From positions 1 through 6,832 of the forward strand of contig CAAGHC010000088.1 in assembly GCA_900769565.1 (NCBI GenBank): a stretch of 6,832 nt of DNA, written 5' to 3'. The notes beneath the pieces are model-generated. The model worked only from the letters and a program-made list of their open reading frames with translations. It had not been told where the DNA came from and did not search any database. This document shows, one piece after another, positions 1 to 6,803 of this stretch. A program made the position numbers and the translations under genes. Each line of letters opens with the position of its first letter. Position 1 is the stretch's first letter. The DNA is from Clostridia bacterium (lineage in GTDB: Bacteria > Bacillota > Clostridia > Christensenellales > Borkfalkiaceae).

Positions 1-2159
1 ATTGAGGTTTTACCTAAAACGTTAAGTTCAGTTTTTGGCAACGAGTTGTTTACACTCTTAAATATTTTTACCTTTTCTTTTTCTTTAACGTTGGTTTCAG
101 AATTATATATATCATCAGTTTTTACTAGTGATTTTATATTTCCTATTAAAACTTCAGCCTCTTTTTTGTTGGGCTTAACGGACAAAAGTTTAGCATATGC
201 ACCAAGAGATTTTACGTAAACTTTATTACCTGCTTTAAGTTCCTTTTGCGTCGCCTTTTTTAATTCTAAAGGCGTAGCGTCAGTATCTGCATCTAAATAT
301 CTACTATTTTTAAGCCTGTTTTTTAATTCACTAGCCCTAAATACTTCTTTACTTTCTAAACCGACTGTTTTTAAAATCTTTTTTAACTCGTCAATAATTT
401 CTTCGGCCTCGGACAACTTTTCGCTAACGATACGTTTTGTTTCAATTTTGGCGTTTTGATAGATTTTTTCACGTTCTTTTGCAATCTTTTCTCGCTCAAG
501 TTTAATATCGTTTAATTCTCTATCTTTATCAATTCTAATTTTGTTTAATTCTTCCGTTAGCCTATCAGCCTCTCGCCTACTATCCTCGGCTTTTTTAAGA
601 ACGTTTTCAAAGCTAATTTTATTATCCGATAATAAAGAAAGCGCTTTTTCTACAACCTCACCATCAAGCCCCAAAGTTTTTGCAATATCTATTGCGTTAG
701 AACTACCGGGAATACCTATATTTAATCTATAAAGTGGTTTTAGTGACGTGGAATCAAATTCCATTGACGCATTTTCTATTTTATTACTTTCAACAGCGTA
801 CTCTTTAAGCCTTGAATAGTGTGTAGTTATAATACCAAAACAATTTTTATCTAATAATTTTTCAATTATAGCAAGTGCTAATGCAGAACCTTCTTCAGGG
901 TCTGTACCAGCGCCTATTTCGTCAAGCAAAACCAAAGATTTATTCGTAACGTTATCAATAATATTTATTAAGTTTTTTACGTGCGAAGAAAAAGTTGATA
1001 AACTTTGTTCAATGCTTTGCTCATCACCTATATCACAGAATATACCGTCAAATACAGATATTTCAGACAGGTCGTCGGCAGGAATATACAAGCCACTCAT
1101 TGCCATTAAAGAAAATAATCCAACGAGTTTAAGTGTAACGGTTTTGCCACCTGTATTTGGACCTGTAATTAATAAAAAATTATAATTTTTGCCAAGCTTA
1201 ACCGATACGGGAACTACACTTTCTTTTTTAATTAGTGGGTGTCTACCACGTATTACGTTTATAACACCATCGTCGTTAAGTACCGGTGCAGAACATTTAT
1301 TTTTAAAAGAATATTCTGCCCTAGCAAAACAGATATCTAAATCTATCAAGTTTTCCGCATTATGTCTAATAGCATCAGACATTAAGGAAATTCTAGTAGA
1401 TAATTCAGCTAAAATGTGCCTTATTTCTTCAGCCTCTTCAAAGGTTGCGTGCTTAAGCTCGTTGTTAAGTTCCATAACTTGCTCGGGCTCAATAAAAACT
1501 GTTGCACCCGAAGACGACTGGTCGTGTATAAAACCTTTAACAAAACTTCTATACTCACTTTTTACGGGGATAACGTATCTGTCTTGACGCATTGTTACAA
1601 CGCTATCTTGCAAATACTTGTTTAAGCCACCGCGCATATATGAATTTAGTTGAGTTCTAATTTTAGCGTTTAAACTAGCAATCTTTTTCCTTATAGTATA
1701 AAGCTGTGGTGATGCATTATCAGAAAGTTCGTCTTCAGAAATAATTTTGTGAGCTATTTCATCTTCAAAATTAGGGTTTATAAATAGCAAAGATGCCGTT
1801 TCTTTCAATATGGATAACGACGGGTCATTAACACTTTCAATTGAAGTTTTAACTATTCTAGCACTTTTTAGATTAGAGTTTACTTTTAGTATCTCTTTTA
1901 TAGTAAGCGTACCGCCTACGTCAACCCTTTTAAGCTCGTCGGTAACGTCGTCAAAATAATAAACGCCACCCGTACTGTGATGATAAAGATATTTATAAGC
2001 CTCTGCGGTCTTTTTTTGCAAAAACAAAACGTCAGAAAGCGCAGTTAAAGGGGCAAAATTGCATAATTGCCTTTTTGCCTCTTGTAACACGGCGTAATTA
2101 CTTACATCACCCATGATTTTATCAAATTCCAACGCTTTAAGTGTTTTTGCCGAAATCAT
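1..2159 (-). CDS. mutS2: Endonuclease/ribosome-rescue ATPase MutS2, C-terminus cut by window edge
   Basis: 719 full codons are visible from the ATG at 2159; the gene continues past base 1. MutS2 is a MutS-family ATPase without the mismatch-recognition domain; it has been linked to suppression of recombination and, in Bacillus subtilis, to rescue of collided ribosomes. Seen here: the MutS2 hallmarks QDRYVIPVK (residues 192-200) and HDQSSSGATVFIEP (212-225), Walker A GPNTGGKT (333-340), Walker B LLDE with D413-E414 followed by IGAGTDP, the switch histidine in TTHYS (H447), a long charged coiled coil (about 515-595), and a KOW/SH3-like segment (about 640-685). The last visible residues, ELNVLGKTS, are the start of a Smr domain; the remaining 65-70 residues lie outside (B. 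subtilis MutS2 is 785 aa). The start is one base after the pheT stop, with only a weak AGGTG 15 nt upstream (2175-2179), so translational coupling to pheT is likely. No frameshift is seen. Confidence 0.96.
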   Translation of the reverse strand, partial: MISAKTLKALEFDKIMGDVSNYAVLQEAKRQLCNFAPLTALSDVLFLQKKTAEAYKYLYHHSTGGVYYFDDVTDELKRVDVGGTLTIKEILKVNSNLKSARIVKTSIESVNDPSLSILKETASLLFINPNFEDEIAHKIISEDELSDNASPQLYTIRKKIASLNAKIRTQLNSYMRGGLNKYLQDSVVTMRQDRYVIPVKSEYRSFVKGFIHDQSSSGATVFIEPEQVMELNNELKHATFEEAEEIRHILAELSTRISLMSDAIRHNAENLIDLDICFARAEYSFKNKCSAPVLNDDGVINVIRGRHPLIKKESVVPVSVKLGKNYNFLLITGPNTGGKTVTLKLVGLFSLMAMSGLYIPADDLSEISVFDGIFCDIGDEQSIEQSLSTFSSHVKNLINIIDNVTNKSLVLLDEIGAGTDPEEGSALALAIIEKLLDKNCFGIITTHYSRLKEYAVESNKIENASMEFDSTSLKPLYRLNIGIPGSSNAIDIAKTLGLDGEVVEKALSLLSDNKISFENVLKKAEDSRREADRLTEELNKIRIDKDRELNDIKLEREKIAKEREKIYQNAKIETKRIVSEKLSEAEEIIDELKKILKTVGLESKEVFRASELKNRLKNSRYLDADTDATPLELKKATQKELKAGNKVYVKSLGAYAKLLSVKPNKKEAEVLIGNIKSLVKTDDIYNSETNVKEKEKVKIFKSVNNSLPKTELNVLGKTS

Positions 2160-2160
2160 A

Positions 2161-4563
2161 TTATCTTAATTCTGCACCTAACTTATCTTTTAAGCCAAGT
2201 AAAACGTTCTCTATCGTCTTATCAATTTCTTCAACGTTTAAGGTTCTCTCTATCGAAACGAATAAAAGATTGAACGCCATACTCTTCTTATTTTCACCAA
2301 GTTGTTCACTTCTATAAATGTCAAAGAGCGAAACTGATTCCAAGAATTCCCCACCACAATCTTTAATTACGTCAATTATCGATTGACAAGAAATTTTTTC
2401 ATCAACAATAACAGCCAAATCTCTTTCAATCGTCGGGAATTTTGATATTGCCTTAAATACAATTTTATCGTTAAAATGGTTTTTAAGTTTATTGTAATTA
2501 AGTTCACAACCAAATACGGGCTTATCTACGTCTAATTTAGCCATAACGGAAGGATGAATTTGTCCTAAACAACCAACGACTTCACCATCAACAACTACGT
2601 CTGCCGAGCGCGTTGGATGCAAATAATTTTTATTAGCAACTACGTACTTAAATTTCTTCCCACTACAGAAATTATCTAAAATTCCTTCAACATAACCCTT
2701 TAACGTAAAGAAATCTTCGTTTTGACCAAACACTACCATAGAAAGCATTTGATTTTCTGTGGGTAATTCATTTAACGGTAAGGTTTTTGGATTGTAAACT
2801 TTTGCAAATTCAAACAATCTACCATCGTTATTTTTTCTGTTAAGATTGTAACAAACTGAACGAACTGCAGATGGTAATAAAGAAGTTCTCATTACAGCTA
2901 AATCTTCGCCTAACGGATTAAGCAACTTAATAAATTTATGTTCGTTTGCGTTCTTATCTAAACCAAATACGTCGTATTCCTTTTCAGAAACAAAAGAATA
3001 GTTAATCATTTCGTTAAAGCCGTAACCAACGAGTAAATCTTTTAATTTTTCAATTTTCTTTTGCTCGTCGTTTAAGCCACCGTTGGTAATTGAAGAGGTC
3101 TTAAGCAACGTAGACTTAATATGGTCGTAACCATATTCCCTAATAACTTCTTCAGCAATGTCAGGATAACTTTCCATATCTTCTCTAAAAAGCGGAACGG
3201 TAACTTTAATAGAATCGCCGTTTTCTTGTACGACAAACTCTAATTTTTCTAAAATTTCTTTAATTTTTTGATTTTCTATGTCAATTCCAAGAACTTCATT
3301 AACTTTTGAGTAGGTCGTTTCAATAATTTTGTTTTCAATTTCGCCTGATTTAAGGTCGTAACCGTCGCAAGCAATTATACCGCAATCAAGTTCATTAATA
3401 AGGCTTAACGCTCTCTTTAAGCCCACTTCAACAGAGTAAAAATCAACGCCTTTTTCAAAACGAGAAGACGAATCAGTTCTTTGCCCTAAACTTTTTGAAG
3501 TTTTTCTTACGTTATCACGCGCAAATCTAGCCGATTCAAATATTACGTCGGTAGTAGTATCTTTGATTTCACTATTTAATCCACCCATAATACCTGCTAA
3601 TGCTACGGGTTTATTTGCATCACATATAACTAGATTGTCACTACTTAAAGTAAATTCCTTTTCATCTAAAGTAACGATTTTTTCATCATTTTCAGCACGA
3701 CGAATAATAATTTCGCCATCATTTAAGTTATTCAAATCAAAAGCGTGCATAGGTTGTCCTATTTCAAGTAAAACGTAGTTAGTAATATCTACAACGTTAT
3801 TGATAGAACGAATTCCCATTCTAGATAATCTTCTCTTTAACCATAAGGGCGACTCTGCAAGTTTAATATCTTTTACGTAGTGAGCCATATATCTAGGACA
3901 AAGGTCAAACGCTTTATCGGTAACTTTAATGGTATCTGTGGTGCTTGTTTTACTGCAAGTTTCAAAATTAAGGTTGGGCATTTTTAACTTTTTACCTAAT
4001 ACTGCAGCAACTTCTCTCGCCAAACCTAAAATAGACTGACAATCAGGGCGATTTGCAGTAACGTTTATGTCAAACATAACGTCTTCTAATTCAAGTATTT
4101 CTTTAACTTCTTCACCCAACGGATAGTCTTCGTTAAAAATTAAAATGCCGTTTACTGATGCGCCTTTATACCAATCGTCATTTATACCAAGTTCTTCCCC
4201 ACTACAGAACATTCCAAACGAATCCAAACCACGAAGTTTACCGTTATAAATGCGTTCTTTATTGTATAGTGTTGCACCGTCTAATGCCACGGGAACTATT
4301 GCGCCTTCAAAGATATTTGTTGCAGCCGTTATGATTTGCAACTTACCATATTTACCAGCGTCAACTTGAGTAACCGAAAGTTTGTCTGCATTCGGGTGTT
4401 TTTCTATTTGTAATATTTTACAAGTAACAATTTTATCAATGTGCTTGCAAACGTACTCCATCTCTTCAACTTCAAAACCACAAGAAAATAATTTTTCTTG
4501 CAATTCTTCGGGGGTACAAGTAATATCAACGTATTCTTTTAACCAAGAAAGTGGTGCTTTCAT
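2161..4563 (-). CDS. pheT: Phenylalanyl-tRNA synthetase beta subunit
   Basis: 800 aa, close to the usual length of about 800 (B. subtilis 804). It forms the cytosolic alpha2-beta2 PheRS with PheS; the beta subunit binds tRNA-Phe and edits mischarged Tyr-tRNA-Phe. Domains in order: N-terminal segment (1-38); EMAP/OB-type tRNA-binding domain (about 40-150, with HPNADKL at 56-62 and GMFCSGEELG at 117-126); B3/4 editing domain (about 215-385, with INNVVDITNY at 254-263 and GQPMHAFD at 269-276); B5 domain (about 412-482); catalytic-like core (about 500-690, with LNPLGEDLAVMRTSLLPS at 548-565); C-terminal FDX-ACB anticodon-binding domain (about 704-797, with FPTIERDLAV at 709-718). D462, D468, E471 and E472 reproduce the spacing of the Mg-binding residues known from E. 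coli PheT. The ATG follows the pheS stop by 4 bp and has a good AGGAGA Shine-Dalgarno (4571-4576). All expected domains are intact. Confidence 0.98.
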   Translation of the reverse strand: MKAPLSWLKEYVDITCTPEELQEKLFSCGFEVEEMEYVCKHIDKIVTCKILQIEKHPNADKLSVTQVDAGKYGKLQIITAATNIFEGAIVPVALDGATLYNKERIYNGKLRGLDSFGMFCSGEELGINDDWYKGASVNGILIFNEDYPLGEEVKEILELEDVMFDINVTANRPDCQSILGLAREVAAVLGKKLKMPNLNFETCSKTSTTDTIKVTDKAFDLCPRYMAHYVKDIKLAESPLWLKRRLSRMGIRSINNVVDITNYVLLEIGQPMHAFDLNNLNDGEIIIRRAENDEKIVTLDEKEFTLSSDNLVICDANKPVALAGIMGGLNSEIKDTTTDVIFESARFARDNVRKTSKSLGQRTDSSSRFEKGVDFYSVEVGLKRALSLINELDCGIIACDGYDLKSGEIENKIIETTYSKVNEVLGIDIENQKIKEILEKLEFVVQENGDSIKVTVPLFREDMESYPDIAEEVIREYGYDHIKSTLLKTSSITNGGLNDEQKKIEKLKDLLVGYGFNEMINYSFVSEKEYDVFGLDKNANEHKFIKLLNPLGEDLAVMRTSLLPSAVRSVCYNLNRKNNDGRLFEFAKVYNPKTLPLNELPTENQMLSMVVFGQNEDFFTLKGYVEGILDNFCSGKKFKYVVANKNYLHPTRSADVVVDGEVVGCLGQIHPSVMAKLDVDKPVFGCELNYNKLKNHFNDKIVFKAISKFPTIERDLAVIVDEKISCQSIIDVIKDCGGEFLESVSLFDIYRSEQLGENKKSMAFNLLFVSIERTLNVEEIDKTIENVLLGLKDKLGAELR

Positions 4564-4567
4564 ATAA

Positions 4568-5593
4568 TTATCTCCTGTTAAACTGTTTTAAGAATTTAAG
4601 GTTGTTTTCAAACAATGTTCTGATATCGGAAATGCCGTATTTAATCATTGTAATACGCTCAATTCCAAGCCCAAACGCGAGTCCCGAATAAACGGAAGAA
4701 TCAATGCCACTCATTTCAAGCACTTTCTTATTAACAATTCCTGCGCCGAGTATTTCTATCCACCCCGTGCCTTTACAAAGGCTACAGCCCTTTCCATGAC
4801 ACTTACAACACGTCACGTCAACCTCAACGCTAGGCTCGGTAAACGGGAAATAAGACGGTCTAAAACGCGTTTTAGTATCGTCGTCAAAAATAATTTTAAC
4901 AAATTCATCTAAAAGGCCTTTCAAATCGCAAAGTGATACGCCTTTATCAACTACTAAACCTTCAATTTGGTGGAACATAGGCGAATGTGACGCATCGTCG
5001 TCTGCCCTATAAACCCTACCAGGACTTAAAATTTTAATAGGTGGATTTTTTCTTTCCATAGTTCTAACTTGTCCAGGCGAAGTATGTGGACGAAGAAGAA
5101 TATTGTCAGTTATATAGAAAGTATCTTGCATATCTCTTGCAGGGTGGTCCTTGGGGATATTAAGCGCTTGGAAACAATAGTAGTCGGTATCTATTTCAGG
5201 CCCTTCAAAGACTTCAAATCCCATACCACAAAAAGCGTCTAAAATCTTATTTTTTACAATATTTAACGGGTGTAAACTACCACCTGCCGGAAGTTTACCG
5301 GGAAGAGTTACGTCAACGGCTTCCGATTGAAGTTTTTCATTCAATTCTTTTTCCTTTAATACTTCTTCCTTTTGATTAAAAAGCGCTTCAATTTCAACTT
5401 TTAAGTCGTTAACCATCTTACCAAAAGATGCACGTTGGTCTGCAGGAACGTCCTTCATTCCCCTTAAAAGCGCAGTTACTTCACCGTTTTTACCGACGAA
5501 TTTTACTTTTAAGTCGTTTAAAAAACGGCTTGATTCAACTAGTTCAAGTTCGCTTTTTGCCCTATTTCTTAATTCTGAAAATTTTTCTTGCAT
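4568..5593 (-). CDS. pheS: Phenylalanyl-tRNA synthetase alpha subunit
   Basis: 341 aa, normal for bacterial PheS (about 330-345). This class II aminoacyl-tRNA synthetase subunit carries the active site that activates phenylalanine with ATP and charges tRNA-Phe. The N-terminal 90 residues are charged and helical (the tRNA-contacting coiled coil). The catalytic domain runs from about 105 to 338: GPEIDTDYYCF (131-141), HPARDMQDTFY (150-160), LRPHTSPGQVRTM (167-179), motif 2 region GRVYRADDDASHSPMFHQIEG (192-212), the Phe-pocket segment FPFTEPSVEVDV (249-260, with probable Mg ligand E253), and motif 3 GLGIERITMIKYG (308-320). A cysteine cluster (C262, C263, C265, C270, C273, with H266) precedes KGTGWIEILG, as in many Bacillota PheS proteins. 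The start is fixed by a strong AGGAGG 5 nt upstream. It is first in the pheS-pheT-mutS2 unit, behind the T-box leader. Confidence 0.98.
   Translation of the reverse strand: MQEKFSELRNRAKSELELVESSRFLNDLKVKFVGKNGEVTALLRGMKDVPADQRASFGKMVNDLKVEIEALFNQKEEVLKEKELNEKLQSEAVDVTLPGKLPAGGSLHPLNIVKNKILDAFCGMGFEVFEGPEIDTDYYCFQALNIPKDHPARDMQDTFYITDNILLRPHTSPGQVRTMERKNPPIKILSPGRVYRADDDASHSPMFHQIEGLVVDKGVSLCDLKGLLDEFVKIIFDDDTKTRFRPSYFPFTEPSVEVDVTCCKCHGKGCSLCKGTGWIEILGAGIVNKKVLEMSGIDSSVYSGLAFGLGIERITMIKYGISDIRTLFENNLKFLKQFNRR
4571..4576 (-). promoter_or_regulatory. Ribosome binding site of pheT inside the end of pheS
   Basis: AGGAGA on the minus strand, 7 nt before the pheT ATG at 4563. It is formed by the last two arginine codons of pheS (AGG AGA), so the end of one gene supplies the start signal of the next. 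Confidence 0.88.
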
Positions 5594-5598
5594 ATATT

Positions 5599-5604
5599 CC
5601 TCCT
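5599..5604 (-). promoter_or_regulatory. Ribosome binding site of pheS
   Basis: AGGAGG on the minus strand, 5 nt before the ATG at 5593. It lies immediately after the U-tract of the T-box terminator, so it is transcribed only when the terminator is bypassed. It settles the pheS start. Confidence 0.93.
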
Positions 5605-5636
5605 AAAAAATAAAGACGCCCTAAACATAGGGCGTC
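5605..5636 (-). terminator. Intrinsic terminator of the T-box leader
   Basis: The minus strand reads a perfect 9-bp stem GACGCCCTA/TAGGGCGTC (5636-5628 with 5623-5615), a 4-nt loop TGTT, then TTTATTTTTT (5614-5605). It is the default structure when charged tRNA-Phe is abundant. It shares CGCCCTA with the antiterminator. It is also the only clear terminator between yunB and pheS, so read-through from yunB would meet it too. Confidence 0.95.
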
Positions 5637-5655
5637 AATAACGCGTTACCACCTA
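5628..5655 (-). promoter_or_regulatory. T-box antiterminator
   Basis: On the minus strand, TAGG (5655-5652) pairs with CCTA (5631-5628), and GCG (5644-5642) pairs with CGC (5634-5632). Between the two helices is the 7-nt bulge TGGTAAC (5651-5645). Its TGGT can pair with the tRNA 3' end ACCA, counting discriminator A73; A73 is typical of tRNA-Phe. The 3' arm of this structure is also the 5' arm of the terminator, so the two folds exclude each other. Confidence 0.92.
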
Positions 5656-5747
5656 ATTTCATTCAATATACATTGAATATCTCTAAAATTCGATAACGGG
5701 AATTAACCGATACAGCCTACTATTAGTTCAGTGTACAACTCAAAAGT

Positions 5748-5750
5748 GAA
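5748..5750 (-). promoter_or_regulatory. T-box specifier codon UUC (Phe)
   Basis: TTC on the minus strand, two bases 3' of the AAAAACGT arm of Stem I and followed by A, as is usual for a specifier. It would pair with the GAA anticodon of tRNA-Phe. The identity agrees with the pheS and pheT genes downstream. Confidence 0.88.
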
Positions 5751-5843
5751 TAACGTTTTTACCGAACGAAAAACCTTTCAGCCCATGGGTTTTTCTCTCT
5801 AGTGAACATTAAAAAACGTCTGTCTTCGTCATCGTTTTAGTAT

Positions 5844-5872
5844 ATTATAATCATTTTATCATAAGTTGTCAA
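5844..5872 (-). promoter_or_regulatory. Sigma-A-type promoter of the pheS-pheT-mutS2 unit
   Basis: The minus strand carries TTGACA (5872-5867), a 17-bp spacer, and TATAAT (5849-5844). Both hexamers and the spacing are exact consensus. The transcription start is predicted near 5837, just before Stem I of the T-box. The -35 box lies 13 bp after the yunB stop codon. A strong constitutive promoter gated by attenuation is the usual T-box arrangement. Confidence 0.95.
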
Positions 5873-5885
5873 GGTTTTAGCGCTA

Positions 5886-6551
5886 CTAGTTAAACAGTTT
5901 ACCATTTAAATAAGTTTCAGGTACACTACCAACAATAACGGATTCACTTACTAAAACGGGCGTATTAAATCTTTTATTTTCCTTACCAAATGGCGATATT
6001 AAACTTACTTCCACTTCCACTACTATATATATTGAATGTAAAGTTTGATTGAGCCCTGCCGAAATAAAATCCGATTTAAATTCAGTATTTACTTTTGAAA
6101 TGGCTACCGTTTTATAATTTACTTCTTTACCATAGCCCGAAATTGCTTGTATGCCCGAAAACGCCATAATAGGTATCGGCACGCCATCTTTAATTTTATT
6201 TTTTAACAATCTTTCAGTTGATGCAGAGATTTTCCTGCTCAAGTCGTTGATTTTATACGAATTTGACGACATATAAACGATTTTTCCACTATCGTCCTTT
6301 TCAATAGTTATTAAATCACTATAATTTACGCTTTGTGATAAAGAGATTAAAGTTGCTTGATTAACGGACTCTGCAGAATATTGCGAAACTATTTCCGAAC
6401 TTATATTAAAAATTTGTTTTAACACTACGAATTTATAATAAAAAAATACGCCACAAATTAGAAGTATTATCGTTATAAACGGCAATAATTTTCTTCTTTT
6501 CCTTTTGTGGCGTTTTTTGTAATAAATATATTCTGCTGTACATTCTATCAT
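5886..6551 (-). CDS. yunB: Sporulation protein YunB
   Basis: 221 aa, similar to the family's usual length of somewhat over 200. YunB is a conserved sporulation protein of endospore formers whose biochemical role is not well defined; in B. subtilis it belongs to the mother-cell sigma-E regulon. Visible here: a very basic N-terminus (KKRHKRKRRK, 12-21), one hydrophobic membrane segment (about 23-43), then an extracytoplasmic domain. Family-like stretches are GVPIPIMAFSG (123-133), FISAGLNQTLHSIYIVVEV (162-180), and the C-terminal VLVSESVIVGSVPETY (199-214). Topology should be N-in with the bulk outside, by the positive-inside rule. The ATG is the only plausible start: an in-frame TAA lies five codons upstream and the next in-frame ATG is at residue 94. 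No Shine-Dalgarno is seen. It follows spoVAE by 19 bp and ends with TAG. Confidence 0.9.
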   Translation of the reverse strand: MIECTAEYIYYKKRHKRKRRKLLPFITIILLICGVFFYYKFVVLKQIFNISSEIVSQYSAESVNQATLISLSQSVNYSDLITIEKDDSGKIVYMSSNSYKINDLSRKISASTERLLKNKIKDGVPIPIMAFSGIQAISGYGKEVNYKTVAISKVNTEFKSDFISAGLNQTLHSIYIVVEVEVSLISPFGKENKRFNTPVLVSESVIVGSVPETYLNGKLFN

Positions 6552-6570
6552 ATAACTATGATATTATTTA

Positions 6571-6803
6571 TCAGTTAATTTTAGACTTTGATTTGAAAAT
6601 TAACGCAAAAATGTACCCAAAAACGATTGCAGCTGTTAATCCCATACCTGCGGCCGTTATTCCGCCCGTTACAGCCTTAAACAGGCTAATTTTAGCGCCT
6701 TTTATTGCCCCGTCGGCCAACAAATAACCGAACCCAGATATCGGAACTGTTGCTCCTGCGCCTGCAAAATCAACTAAAAACTGATATAATCCAACCGCAC
6801 GTA
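6571..6803 (-). CDS. spoVAE: Stage V sporulation protein AE (SpoVAE), 3' part only
   Basis: 77 codons of the C-terminal part are present, from the genomic end of the contig to TGA (with TAA as the next in-frame codon). SpoVAE (the SpoVAEb type, about 115-120 aa) is a small integral membrane protein of the spore inner membrane. With SpoVAC and SpoVAD it takes part in dipicolinic acid uptake during sporulation and its release in germination. The diagnostic stretch is FAGAGATVPISGFGYLLADG, followed by a hydrophobic helix TAAGMGLTAAIVFGYIFALIF and a short basic tail KSKSKIN. About 40 N-terminal residues are missing. The reading frame stays open into the adapter at 6804-6832, which would add a false N-terminus. 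The paralogue SpoVAC shares the GAGT-PITGF region, but the C-terminus here fits SpoVAE better. Confidence 0.9.

Larger units (their letters stand above)
5605..5837 (-). promoter_or_regulatory. T-box riboswitch leader, tRNA-Phe specific (specifier UUC)
   Basis: This leader RNA binds tRNA-Phe co-transcriptionally and opens pheST transcription when the tRNA is uncharged. On the minus strand, Stem I contains an AGAGAG motif (5800-5795), a terminal helix GAAAAACC/GGTTTTTC (5795-5788 with 5775-5768), and a helix ACGTTTTT/AAAAACGT (5819-5812 with 5760-5753). Directly after the latter, in the expected context ATTCACTTTTGAGTTG, lies the specifier codon TTC (5750-5748) followed by a purine, matching phenylalanine and the downstream genes. 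AGTAGG near 5722-5717 fits the start of Stem II. The hairpin ATTCAAT/ATTGAAT (5678-5661) fits Stem III. The T-box proper, AGGTGGTAACGCG (5654-5642), and a terminator complete the leader. The 5' end is inferred from the promoter. Exact Stem II pairing was not resolved by eye. Confidence 0.96.

Noticed and set aside
1..30. The abrupt end of MutS2 within LNVLGKTS as a natural Smr-less variant.
   Set aside because: The frame is still open at base 1 and the Smr domain is just beginning, so this is truncation by the window edge.
541..732. Plus-strand open frame of 63 codons.
   Set aside because: Antisense to the MutS2 coiled-coil and C-terminal ATPase region; no ribosome binding site or recognisable product.
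1189..1625. Plus-strand open frames of 132 and 69 codons, overlapping each other.
   Set aside because: They lie opposite the mutS2 ATPase region, which has clear family motifs in the minus frame. Their products resemble no family and have the Ser/Leu-rich composition typical of antisense shadows.
3563..3778. Plus-strand open frame of 71 codons; similar short frames at 4382-4567 and 5428-5613.
   Set aside because: All are antisense to well-supported pheT or pheS coding sequence or the T-box terminator, with no independent evidence.
4773..4806. Cysteine/histidine cluster in PheS (residues 262-273) as a possible unusual zinc insertion.
   Set aside because: The same CxxC-type cluster before GTGWIEI is common in PheS of Bacillota, so it is family-typical rather than novel.
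5661..5678. Hairpin ATTCAAT/ATTGAAT considered as a separate terminator or operator.
   Set aside because: It has no U-tract and sits where T-box Stem III is expected, so it is treated as part of the riboswitch.
6552..6640. Sigma-E or sigma-G promoter upstream of yunB (for example CATAGTTA just before the ATG as a -10).
   Set aside because: No matching -35 element at a proper distance, and the start of transcription would fall inside the coding region.
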